Positions 23,205 to 34,494 of a stretch of 64,000 nt of DNA are shown here, piece by piece. The notes beneath the pieces were generated by a model that saw only the letters and a list, made by a program, of their open reading frames with translations, was not told the DNA's origin and searched no databases. Origin of the DNA: Uranotaenia lowii (taxonomy: Eukaryota; Arthropoda; Insecta; Diptera; Culicidae); the NCBI RefSeq assembly GCF_029784155.1, contig NC_073693.1, forward strand, positions 20,248,002-20,312,001. The letters run 5' to 3'. Every line of letters starts with the position of its first letter. Position 1 is the first letter of the stretch. Position numbers and translations under genes: made by a program.

Positions 23205-24915
23205 CCCTAGCCGAAGAAGGAGAAAGAGCCGCCGCCATTGGAGATATCCGATTATTATATGATATTTCTCGCCGCCTTAGTGGTGCAAGGACTAATGCAA
23301 GAATGCCTCTGAAAGACCGAGCAGGTCAGCTGCTGACAGATCGAACAGATCAGCTCAATCGTTGGACTGAGCATTTTGAACAACTTTTCCGAGTTACAAA
23401 TAGCAATGGCCAACAGAACCCGCAGCTCGAGGCGCCCACAGTAAGTCGCATAAATGGCGTCAACTCGGAAGCGCCCTCGCTGACTGAAATAGAAGCGGCA
23501 ATCAAGGACATGAAATCCAACAAAGCGCCTGGAATCGATTGCATTCCTGCTGAAATGCTCAAAGCCAACCCTACCTTGTCAGCACAAATGTTGCACCGTC
23601 TTTTCGCTGACATTTGGGATACTGCAACATTCCCGGCTGACTGGATGCAGGGTATCCCCGTGAAGGTCCCGAAGAAAGGAGACCTAACAGAGTGCGGTAA
23701 CTGGCGTGGCATAACTTTGATCTGTACAACCCTCAAAGTACTCTGCAAAGTGATCCTGAACAGGATCCAGGAGAAAATCGACGCTACACTCCGACGGCAA
23801 CAAGCTGGATTCCGATCCGGACGATCATGTGTGGACCACATCACAACGCTACGAATAATACTGGAACAAATCAACTGGGCTGCTCTCAGACGACGAGGGG
23901 TCCCAGAGAAACTAGTCCATCTCATCGAAGCACAGTACGAGGCATTTTCGTGCAAGGTCTTGCACGACGGTATCTTGTCCGAACCAATCCCGGTAACTGC
24001 TGGAGTGAGACAAGGATGTATTTTGTCACCGCTGCTTTTTCTCATCGTAATGGATGAGATCTTGACTGGATCGATTGACTGTAGACCAAACCGAGGATTG
24101 CCGTGGAATCCTTCAACCATGGAGCAACTGAACGACCTTGACCTGGCAGACGATATTGTTTTGCTCGCCCAAACACAACAAGACATGCAGAGCAAACTCG
24201 ACGACCTCACCGAAAGCTCCAAAGCAGCAGGTCTCAGAATCAATGTCGGAAAGACCAAGTCGATGGAAATCAACACAGAAAATCGTTCCAATTTCGTGGT
24301 AGCTGGACAACAGGTTGAGACAGTGGATTGCTTCCAGTATCTTGGTAGCCAGATTACGCCTGATGGTGGTACCAAGAAGGACATCGAAACCCGGATCAGA
24401 AAAGCCCGATTTGCGTTTGCGAGTCTCCGAAACATCTGGCGCTCACGCCAGATCTTTCTACGAACTAAGATCCGAATCTTCAACTCAAACGTCAAATCCG
24501 TATTGCTGTACGGGTGTGAAACTTGGTGCACATATGCGGTGACGACGCGAAAACTGCAAGTTTTTGTGAATCGCTGTCTGCGGAACATCATCCGCGCTTG
24601 GTGGCCTGGCAACTGGATCTCAAACGTTGAATCTCATCGCCGGTGTCATCAAAAGGCGCTAGAAACCGAGATGAAGAGATGAAAACGAGATTTGCAGAGA
24701 GGCGCTTGACTGGAATCCAGGAGGGCATCGAAGAAGAGGCAGGCCCAAAAGCTCGTGGCGGCGAAGTCTAGCCCCTGAAATCCGCACAGTTGACGAGAAC
24801 CTTGGCTGGCAGCAAGTGAAGTCGCTGGCTCCGGATCGCCAGCAGTGGAGATCTTTTATCTCAGCCCTATGCGTCGGTCAATCGGCGCAGGACCCTTAGG
24901 TAGGTTAGGTAGGTG
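23205..24915 (+). pseudogene. RTE-type LINE, 3' half: reverse transcriptase with catalytic motif A deleted
   Basis: An open frame to 24682 carries SLTEIEAAIKDMKSNKAPG, PKKGDLTECGNWRGITL, QQAGFRSGRSCVDHI, GVRQGCILSPLLF, LADDIVLLAQT, VDCFQYLGSQI and SVLLYGCETW, in reverse transcriptase order. Between TLRIILEQ and AALRRRGVPEKLV the expected stretch with the first catalytic aspartate (the DFEKAFD-type motif of relatives) is missing, so the polymerase is dead although the frame is open. After a frameshift near 24660 the C-terminus continues as ALDWNPGGHRRRGRPKSSW. The 3' tail is TAGGTAGGTTAGGTAGGT at about 24897-24914, a short simple repeat instead of poly(A), typical of RTE elements. The long antisense frame here is a shadow. 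Confidence 0.88.
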
Positions 24916-24919
24916 TTAG

Positions 24920-26216
24920 ACAAGTTTGTGAGAAAACACATTTTTGGCTTATAAGATTTTTTTGAAGTCATTTTCTCGCCCGTCGTCACGTCACGCTGGT
25001 TTTCTTGGATAACTTCGAAACCGCAAGTCGAGAAAAGACCAAAATAGCTTATTGGATTTTAATTGTTGGGAATTAGATAATCTTAACGAATATCTAAAGT
25101 TAGTTGGGCTTCTTATGCTATAAAAATGAAAATTTATGACAATTTATGACAAAAACCTGTCAAAAAGTCGTCACGTCACGCTGGAATGTGTTTTCGGTAG
25201 AAATTTAACTTTGTTTGGGTTTACTAGGTTTTATGCAAAACAATTTGTGATACCTGAAAATTCTCCAAAATTTAAGCTTATTGACAGTTTCTTTTCTTTT
25301 ATTTTTTTCAATGCTAGTGAAACAGTAATATAGCTCAAATCTTTGGTAAGCGCATTCAGCCCGCCCGGTTTTGAATAACGATTATTTTGAATCCGATTAC
25401 GATTCCGAAGATCGTTTTCTCAAATACTGATAGAAATTTTAACATAAAAAGGTTCAAAAAGAAGAAAACAGTAGAAAATGATGAAATGTTCATGGTGGTG
25501 CCTAACTCTAGGTGCTAAAAATTATCCAAGAATTTTCCAGCGAGAATCTTCTGAGATCAGCTTCAAATAAAATTTGTGTTAATTACCTGATACTCGAATT
25601 ATAAAAATTTTCTGACCCGATTCACTCCATCATACGGTACTGAGTTCTTAGTATGTGAAGCCCTTGGAGCCAAAGGGATATAAGGGGGATGTATATTCTT
25701 TAGTATTGTAAAATATTTTTTCTTATATTTCAGTTTTGTGAATCAAACCTTCATTCATTAGAAGCTCTTCACCATACTTCGAAAAACCGTGCGCATACAT
25801 TCGTTGAATTTATACATTCTCTCAAATCTCTTCCCAGGTGACAGATAAAGGAAACTAATCCGACGCAAGCTCATTCATTTGTGATAACAAATATACTAAT
25901 GTGCACTGGAATTCTTCCTTCGCCGTACTACTACCCACCTAATCACAACGAAGTAGAGAGGCAAGCTTCAGCCTAACTGACTCTTCAAAGAAAGCAAAAA
26001 AAAAAATCCCGGAGAGCCAAGAGCGAGCTGTAAACAGCAACCAGCCAGCAGCAGCAACGTTTCGGGAGCGATTGGTTTGTTGGAAGCGAAAATTTGAAGC
26101 ATCATTCACCCAAAACCTAGTCAGTTGCCGGCGCGAAGCGAACGTTTTAGGATCATATTCGGCTTAAGTCACCAACATCACCTTTCGGAGCAAGGAAAAT
26201 CATCTGCTACAACGGA
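24920..26216. other. Upstream region of hemolymph gene 1
   Basis: AT-rich on the left, more balanced from about 25800, where the 5' UTR and promoter of the downstream gene should lie. GTCGTCACGTCACGCTGG occurs twice, at about 24983 and 25169. No other gene is visible. Confidence 0.45.
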
Positions 26217-29200
26217 ATGATGGGACTGTTACTCAAATCGTTGCTTCTATTCGCACTATCCCTACTAGGTAAGTGTCATTCACGGGCAGGCTCTCTAACT
26301 CTAGCTTCAAGCAGAAGTTCGTTGATGTCCCTTTGTTGTGCTGTTCTATGTTCTAATTACATTCTAATTACCGAGTGATTCGAAGTTCGATTGGTAAATC
26401 GTAGTGTACCTAACTTAGTTGTGACCGAATTCGAACGTTTCAGTTGAACAAAAACCTCCAGTTCAAACTCTCATCCCTTGAATTTCGTGGAAATCAGTTC
26501 AAATTTTGTGCCGTGGTGGGTGAATGATTCCCTTTCATAAAGCTACGCTTCACATGGCTATCAAATGGAAAATGATGGCTTATCAAACATTAAGAGATTC
26601 CATTCGATAGATAAGCGCTGCGCGGCGGGCTAAAGTTCGCATTCGGGAGTTACTCAACCTTGTGTGTACCTACTTCAGGTTTTTGAAGCGGTACGTCATT
26701 GATAAAACTAGAGGTAAGCTCCCTGGAAGTCTGCTGGAAATTAGAGGATTTCTGACTGATTGGGGGTTCGGAAATTGTAGGTTCAATGCTAATGTAAGTA
26801 GGTACCTGGTAGACAGGGAATCCAGATAACACACGTTGAACTTTGTGGTTTAACGATAGGTTAAAAGATTCTAATTGGCTACGCGTGGCTACGCGTTCGA
26901 TGGAGATGTTAACCTTGTAACCTTTGAAGAAACACGCTGAGCGTTAACATTTTTACAAAACAATTTTTTGAATGAAATAATGTAAAAAATACTAAATACA
27001 CTTTTTAAAAAGGCTTCAAAATCGTAAACCCTGCTTAGGAGTTAATCAAATCGAAAAACCTGAATAACAAGCAACATTTTATGCAACCTTGGCAACAACA
27101 TCAAACGAAGAAAAAAAAATCAAGATTGGATCGAAATTCCCTCCCACGACCTCAATATATTTAGTCAGTTGCGAATGCCACCGACGTTGCTCGTTTGCAC
27201 TTCTTCCGTAAATATCGTCCTAGACCCTATCAGCGCCATTTTTAGGTCATCTTCAGTACCACATCGCGAAGCTGGGATTTTTTTTTCCTTTAAAATGTAT
27301 AACATGGGATGTTCCTTTAGGATCCTAAAGCCCCAAAAGCGAAAAAAATAGCTTTTTACAGATGACAATGGTCGATTTTGCCCGGCTTCATTACGTCACG
27401 GAGGATCCGGTGCTGAGTAGTTGTTTGTTTATTTATTTCCATAGTATTCCGTCTCACAACATAACTTGACGAACATAATTCCAAAAATTCATTCGGTCCA
27501 TGGCAACCGTTCTCCAATTTCTCGGACCTCCTACATTCGCCAGATCACGCTCCACTTGGTCTATTCACCTCGCTCATTGCGCCCCTGATCGTCTCATTCT
27601 TACTGGATTCGTGGTGAACCCCTGTTCTGGATACTGAGTCACTCGAATACTCCGAGTGTACGCAGGTCCTCCTCGAGCAATATCCATGTCTCGTAGAGAA
27701 CAACAAGTTTAATGAGCGTCAGGTATAGGTTACACTTCGTGCGAGGGCTTAGTCTTCTCGACCACAGTCGCTTGTGGAGTCCAGAGTAGGCACGACTTCC
27801 ACTGATAACTCGCCGCCGGATCTCACGGCTAGTGTCATTATCTACGGTCACCAGTGAGCCGAGATAGACAAAGTCTTCGACTATCTCCAGAACGTCGCCG
27901 TCGATCGTGACCTTGTTATCCCTAGACAAGCGGATTCGGATTCGCAGGCCAGCATATACTTCGTCTTGGACGTATAAATCATCAACCCAATCATATCTGC
28001 TTCGCGTTTCTGTTTGCGGTAGATCTCCTCCACCGCCGCAGATGATCTGCCGACTATATCAATGTCATCGGGGAAGCAGATAAGTTGACTAGATCTGTTG
28101 AAAATCGTGCCACGCATTTCGCACACCACTCGTCGAATAAGACCTTCGAGCGCCACGTTGAACATCATGCAGGAAAGACCATCGCCTTGTCGAAGCCCCC
28201 TGCGTGATTCGAATGACCTCGACAATTCACCTGAAATTCGCACACAGCACTGCGTTCCATCCACCGTCGCCTTGATCAGTCTGGTCAACTTCGCGGAAAA
28301 GCCGTTGTTGTCCATGATTTTCCATAGCTCGTTACGGTCGATCGTGTCGTATGCGGATTTGAAGTCGATGAATAGATGGAACGTAGGGACTTGGTGTTCA
28401 CGGCAATTTTGGAGGATTTGCCATAATGTAAAGATCTGGTCCGCCGTAGACCGTTCCTCCATGAAGCCGGCCCAAGGACTTCCCACGAATCTGTTTACTT
28501 GTAGCGTTAGGCGACGGAGTAGGCTTCGGGACAGCACTTTGTAGGCAGCATTTAGGACAGTGATCGCTCGGTAGTTCTAACAGTTCAATTTGTCGCCCTT
28601 TTTGAAGATGGGGTATATTATCCCCTTCTTCCACTCCTCCGGTAGCTGTTCTGTGTCCCAGGTCCGGACCATCAACCGGTTTAGGCATTCGGCCAACTTG
28701 TCCGGGCCCCATTTTGATGAGTTCAGCTACGATGTCATCCTTCCCAGCCGACTAGTTACCATCCAGCTGGCGAATAGCATCATTCATCGTTGGGGGTGGC
28801 TCCTCTACGTCGTTGATATGTCGGCGATGTACCGTCTTGATCTCCTGCATGTGCGCCGTTCGGGTGTTCATCAATTTGTCAATTCCACCTTTTGATCACC
28901 TCATGATTGTCCGTCAGGATGCCCCCGTCCTTATCCCGGCACATTTCGGCTTGCGGCACGAAGCCTTTGCGGAGTGCGTTGAGTTTCTGATTGATTTTTC
29001 CACGTGTATTGGGAACGATGCAGCTGCTTCAGCTCCTCGAGCTCCTCCTCATCCTCCAGGCGGCGCTTTCTCTCCTGAAAAATTCGAACTGTCTTGATGG
29101 TATCCCAACAGTCATCAAAAAGGGCTTCGTCAAGCTCGCTCTCTTGGCTTTTGTGAAGAAAACACAGAGAAGAGCTGTAGTAGCGAGCAGCGCTGAAGGC

Positions 29201-32200
29201 ATCCGAGAAGAAATGTAAGGCTTAAATTCCAATGATAATCTGAGAAAAAAATCTGGAACTATAATTTAAACTTTAATCGAATGAACTTGATTGAAAAAGT
29301 CTATTTTTAGTAAGATAAAAATATTGTTGATTTATAAGATTTGTTTTATAATTGTTAAACAGCCTGATCGCAGTAACATGGAAATTAGTGTCGTTTGAAA
29401 ATTATTGGAAATGAATCATTCTTTGCCCGATTGTCAAAAACTAAAGACTTATTTGAACTGTTATCAATTGTTATCCCAAGGAAGTTCCAACCAAATGCGG
29501 GACATTTTCAAAATGATTATGGACCAGAATCGGCTGATGGTGGAACAGGAAGCGAGGTTAAAGGCGGTCATGGAAAGGTTTACCAATCAAGCAGCCCCCA
29601 ACCATCAAACCAACAACCTCGAATTGGTTATCGAGTCTCTGTCGTCCAATATTCGAGAGTTCTGTTACGATCCGAAAAACGGCCTGACGTTTGATCGTTG
29701 GTATCCAAATATGAGGACTTCTTTCTTCAGGATGGAGCCCAGCTGGGCGATGCGGGGACAAGACAAGCTGCTCTCGATCTGGCATACGACGGGCAGAAAA
29801 GCCGCGGGCCGAAAATCCTAGGGTTGTCAGCCAAAGGGATAAAAAAGACCGGACAACGCACTATGGGGTTTGAGGCGGCAAAAAGTCAAAAACTGAACAT
29901 TATCGGATCGCTTTTTTATTTTTACTATTTAATAACTTAATATTTAACTAAGATATTCCCAGTTTTTCAACTCAATATCTTGAATACTGAACGCACCACA
30001 GACATCAGACTTTGAAAAATTGAAAAATTTATCTGATGAAGAAAAGAATTTAAATCACATATATTTCTATGGAAAACATTTTTTCTTAAATTCAAAGTAT
30101 ACCATATGAAAGCTTATATTAAAAGCTATCATTTGAACCATTTAAAATTTTTACACACTAAATTGATCCATAATAAAAATGAGTAAATAATTATTTTTTT
30201 CAAAAGTAAAAAACTTTAAAGCCTCGCCAAAAAAAATCCCCGCATTTCCCCATAGAGCATTTCCTGAGACAGATGGTGGTAGGGTAGCTTTTTGTTTTTG
30301 TTTTGAAAAAGGTAAACACCTACTGGTCGCCATTTTGAACTTGGGTGATTAGCACTGTTCAATTATTTCTTCAAAAGAAATTATTTTTTTCAAATTAACA
30401 TTACATAACATCAACATTACCTTCAAAGTATTTCATGTCTACAATTATTTAGTTTAAGGTAGTTTAAAAAATTAAGAATTTTGCATAACCATTACTTTTG
30501 CATCGCCAATTTGGTTTCGTTACTATCCGACCATTGAACATGCGTAGTGTTGTTGTTATTTTTACCCTACCACCAGCTGCCGAAAATTGTAAACATGAGA
30601 AATCAGCTGTTCTGTTGACAAGTCGGGAAATACCTTATACTCTTTTCACTATCAAGATCTATTTTAAAGTCCTAAAAATACAATGAAAGAGATTCCAGGC
30701 ACCTTAAAGCACCGTTTTCTGAGTTATAGTCAAATTAAGCTGAAAATATCATGCAAATGGGTAATTTTTACCCATTAATGTGTAAAAATTCAACAAAGTT
30801 GATGTTGGTTTGTCAAAAAAAAAATGTTTCTTATGATTGATCAATCATTTCACACATTTTTCTCTTGAGTTTCTTGAAATGTCTTAATGTTATTTATCAT
30901 TTAATGATCAATAAGTCCAAAACCCGGTTTTCAAAAGAAATAAAAAGTAGGGTCAAAAATAACACCAAGCATCGTACTTTAAAAGTTATTTATGCATAAT
31001 TCTTGATAGAATTTATTTTAAGTTAGTTAAAATGGTCATTTTCATACAAAATTTTCAAAAATAACAAAATAGTTCAAAACACCTAATCATACTTTTTGCC
31101 GCCTCCTTGTATGGAACTGCCCCATAGTGCAACGGTCGGGATAGACAGATCCCATCGACGGGGGGCTATCGAGTAGTGTGCGTCCGACCCCACGGTTTGA
31201 AGCTACAAGGATGACCGAAGTGAGCCATTCGAATCGTATTCGGATGACGTCTTTGTCAGGAATCATTCGAGTAGTTGCGTTAAGTCCCGCGCGTGTGCTG
31301 TGGCACACGACGGGCACAAAGGTGCCAAACCTTGAATCCTGGAGATAAGAGGTCGAGCTTCGAGTCGTTGGAGGAGAGGTCAAGCCTCGAATCTTCAGGA
31401 GGAGAGATTTGTGTGGTCAACCTCGAGTCTTTACGATAAGAGGTCGGGTCTCGAGTCAGGGCTTATACCCCTCATCAAGAGGAGGGGTATAAGTGGTCAC
31501 CTCGAGACATTACGAGGAGAGGTCAGATCTCCAGTCGCTAGAGGAGAGATCGGGCCTTGAATCGTGCAGAGGAGAGCTCAACTTCGACCGTACAATCAAC
31601 CCCCGAAGAAAGGAAAGCAACAATCAACTTCACCCAAGACACCGTGTTCGCAATGTGGAGGTATGCATTTCGTCCGAGAATGCCCTTTTACCAAGCATCT
31701 TTGCAAATCCTGTGCGAAGACTGGACACAAAGAGGAATACTGTAACTGTCTCTCAGCGAAACAGCACAGCAAGAAAAAATCTATCGACGGGAAGTTCGCT
31801 GTCAACCACATCAGCAGCGGACTACGACGCAAATTCATTCCAAAGCCAACACAAAAGAAGCTGGGATCTCCACCTCTACACCCAAATCAGTATCTAGCAA
31901 ACCTCTGCAGTTTGTAGGCGAAATACAATGCGACGTCACCATGGGCAACCAAACCAAGTTTGGAACGTGTTATGTCATCAATCAACCGTCTCTCAATATT
32001 TGTTTCCTAAATTGGATTGAGCTGTTCGGACTGAGGTTTCTACCATTGTCATCGATCTGCCACAAAATTCAAGCAGACCATTCCAAACCGATCCGATCGT
32101 TTCCCAAGGTGTTTGCCAACTCACTCATACGTTGTACGAAAACTCGAATCAAGTTGTTTTTGAAGCCATGCGCACGATCGGTTTTCAAACTCAAACGACC

Positions 32201-34494
32201 TGTTCCATTGATGTCCATACCGAAGGTTGAAGAAGAATTGGAGTCGCACAAGCATCATCTTCCTGTGCCGGACGGTATCTTTACCAAATTGAATGGATCT
32301 AAGGTTTTTAGCATCATTGATTTGTCCGATGCTTATCTCCAAGTCAAAGTGAACGACGAATCAAAGAAGCTGCTCATAATCAACACCCACTGAGAACTGT
32401 ACCTGTTCAACAGACTAGCTCCTGGTGTGAAATTCGCTCCCGGTGCATTCCAGCAGCTGATGAGCGGAATGATAGCGAATCTCGAAGGCGTTGAAACGGT
32501 TCTGGACAACATCATCATTTTCAGTAAGACCGAATCCGACCATCACAAACGACTCCGAGCACTCTTCAACCGGCTGAAACCATCGCCAGAATGCCAGCAT
32601 CAAGAGACGTTTCCTCGCTCCGCTCCTTTCTTGGTGTGGTAAATTTCTACGGAAAGTTTGTAACTTAGGCGCCCTCTTGATGTACTATTGAAGAAGGACG
32701 CCAAGTTCATCTGGTCTCAAGAATGCCAACAAGATGTCGAGAAACTCAAGACGATGCTCTAATCAGATCTGTTGCTAAACCACTACGATCCGAGCCTGGA
32801 CATCATCGTTTCAGCTGGTGCGTCGAAATACGAAATTATTTAGAAAATTTTGAACTCTAAAACACAATGTTTGTACATATTTGTATTTTATTTGTATTTG
32901 CCGATATTAAAAAATCACCTAATTTTAAAGGACATATACTGCAAAAAAAATAAAATTACATACCTCATTACATACCAAATATCGACGATGTCATCCCGAA
33001 AGGAAATAAGATGAACTTCACATCGATTATAATGTTAATTTAAGCTTACATGACTGTTTTTTGCTTTGTATCTTCCCAGTATTCGTCGCCGCCAACACTG
33101 GCAATGAGCTACCCACCGACCTTAAAGATCTCAAGGAGCTGGACATCGAAAAGCTGAAGGAACACCTGCCGGAGGGCTTCATTCCGGCGGAATTCGCCAA
33201 CATGACCCTGCCCAGCATGGAGGACATTCAGCGCATCGTCAAGGACAAATGCTCCAAGGTTGCGGGAAGCGATGCCGCCTTCGAGCAGGCCGAACAAGCC
33301 AGCCAGCGGTTCGGCGACTGTATGAAGGATCTGGTCGACTTCAGCGACATCCAGAACGAAATTCAGAAGGCGAAGCCGACTGGGGATTTGGATACAGTAT
33401 TCAACAAGTGAGTATTTTTTATACGTTTGGATAATTCAATTGTACCTTTAAAATTTTCAATTTTCTTATCGTAGATACTGCCGAAGGCGGTCGGCAGCCA
33501 TCGAATGCATCAACACTTACTCGAACGATATCGATGTGTGTCTGGATGATGATGAGAAGGACAGCAAACGAATTATGGTCAATATCGTGCATGGGCTGCT
33601 GAACTTCGTTTGCCACAAGGATGGAGATCAAATTGCACGTAAGTTAACACAGGTTTAGCTAAGGAAGGTCATTTATACTTCATAAAGTATTGTAACATAT
33701 TGAGTGAGTGAACAAATTCAAATTCGGGAAAAATATTGACCTATCCCGAGTTTGTTTTGGGAATATAAAATTATTCTTCAAGCCTAATTCGCTGCCTGTC
33801 GCAAGCCTGTCGTGTCACAAAAACTTACAGAAAACATTGGAATCAGGCATCCAAATTTAGAATCAGTCTCCAAAATTTTTCCTCAAAAGATATCGGAACT
33901 AAAACGAAAGTTCAAATCTAAATATTTTGGACGAAAAGGGTAGAAGACTAACGACATTGTTTTGCAGTTTTCATCGCCGAGGAAGGACCAGAGTGCTTCC
34001 AGGAACAGAAACAACCGTTGATCGATTGTTTCAACACAACCCTGCGAGGATATTTGGATGAAACCGGCGGAGATCAACCACCCCAAGGCATCCCCAAACT
34101 GGTCATGGGCAAACGACAGTGCGAGTAAGCTTAAATTTATCAAAAAAAAAGTTCAGTATCCCAAATAATGATTTTTTTTCAAATTCACAGCGATATGGAT
34201 AACCTGAAAAACTGCTTTGTTCGAGTGCTGGAAGACTGCCGGGAATCTACACCGGCAAACTTGGTGGAATCCTTGTTCAAATTTGTCCGAAAAGAGACAC
34301 CGTGTGCCAACTTTACTACGGTAAATGTTCAAAGATTGTGCAATAATGTTTAATTCGATAAAGTTAAATTTTTTATTGAAACATTTTAGCCAACGACAAG
34401 CAGAAAAAACTCCGGTGACACCGGTAGAGCTTCCATCAACATAATTCTAACGACGTGGATGTTTGCGTTGGTAGCAAAGTTCCTGATACAGTGA
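26217..34494 (+). CDS. 27 kDa hemolymph protein family (DUF1397), paralogue 1, with C-terminal hydrophobic tail
   Basis: Six exons: 26217-26268, 33080-33407, 33475-33638, 33968-34124, 34191-34320, 34390-34494, all with GT-AG borders, giving 311 aa. Residues 1 to about 22 (MMGLLLKSLLLFALSLLVFV) are a signal peptide, so the protein enters the secretory pathway. The core matches the insect 27 kDa hemolymph glycoprotein family: AKPTGDLDTVFNKYC, NFVCHKDGDQIALFIAE, GPECFQEQK, STPANLVESLFKFVRK. It has 12 cysteines after the signal peptide and sequons NMT, NTT and NFT. The family is secreted into hemolymph; its biochemical role is unknown. The last exon is unusual: after PTTSRKNSGDTGRAS comes a hydrophobic stretch, INIILTTWMFALVAKF, ending three residues later. 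This resembles a GPI-attachment signal or membrane anchor and suggests a surface-bound form. Two in-frame ATGs start the protein; the first was chosen. AATAAA near 34697 may be the poly(A) signal. Intron 1 is 6.8 kb and full of transposon relics. Confidence 0.9.
27430..29215 (-). pseudogene. Non-LTR retrotransposon relic (reverse transcriptase), in intron 1 of hemolymph gene 1
   Basis: Antisense to the host gene. Reading leftward: LPEEWKKGIIYPIFKKGDKL, then after a stop, VLNAAYKVLSRSLLRRLTL, GFMEERSTADQIFTLWQIL, FHLFIDFKSAYDTIDR (motif A with its aspartate), SRRGLRQGDGLSCMMFN, and CFPDDIDIVGRS, where the usual F-A-D-D motif has become F-P-D-D. After a frameshift near 27900: FVYLGSLVTVDNDTSREIRR and PRTKCNLYLTLIKLVVLYE. 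The 3' part down to 27430 ends in an AATAAATAAACAAACAACT-type tail. Multiple stops and frameshifts make it non-functional. The endonuclease half is absent. The clade was not assigned with confidence; it is not the RTE family seen at 18.7-24.9 kb. Confidence 0.85.
29852..31130. mobile_element. Inverted-repeat element inside the gypsy relic
   Basis: Left end CAACGCACTATGGGG...GGCGGCAAAAAGT is mirrored by ACTTTTTGCCGCC...GCCCCATAGTGCAA at 31088-31130. The roughly 1.2 kb interior is AT-rich with no transposase. It separates gag from the nucleocapsid part of the retroelement. No clear target duplication was identified. Confidence 0.6.
31345..31575. repeat. Degenerate GAGGAGAGGTC / CTCGAGTC minisatellite
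   Basis: Repeated units such as GAGGAGAGGTC, CCTCGAATC, CCTCGAGTC and GGTCTCGAGTC. Includes a perfect 12-bp hairpin, CTTATACCCCTC (31462-31473) and its complement (31482-31493). Similar units occur at 21790-22055. Confidence 0.6.

Larger units (their letters stand above)
29405..32840 (+). pseudogene. Ty3/gypsy LTR-retrotransposon relic (gag, zinc knuckles, RT)
   Basis: Gag-like part 29405-29821 (IFKMIMDQNRLMVEQEARL, ELVIESLSSNIREFCYDP) continues after a frameshift as KYEDFFLQDGAQLGDAG. An inverted-repeat element interrupts at 29852-31130. Nucleocapsid at 31564-31917 has two CCHC knuckles, CSQCGGMHFVREC and CKSCAKTGHKEEYC. Reverse transcriptase at 31941-32640: VFSIIDLSDAYLQVKVNDES (motif A present), a stop at 32391, then FNRLAPGVKFAPGAFQQLMS and VETVLDNIIIFSK, where the second catalytic aspartate position reads Asn. 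A fragment resembling KKDAKFIWSQECQQDVEKLK follows to about 32840. No protease, integrase or LTRs were found. It is dead and lies in intron 1 of hemolymph gene 1. Confidence 0.85.

Noticed and set aside
23350..24612. 420-codon antisense open frame
   Set aside because: Lies exactly opposite the LINE reverse transcriptase frame and shows no domain.
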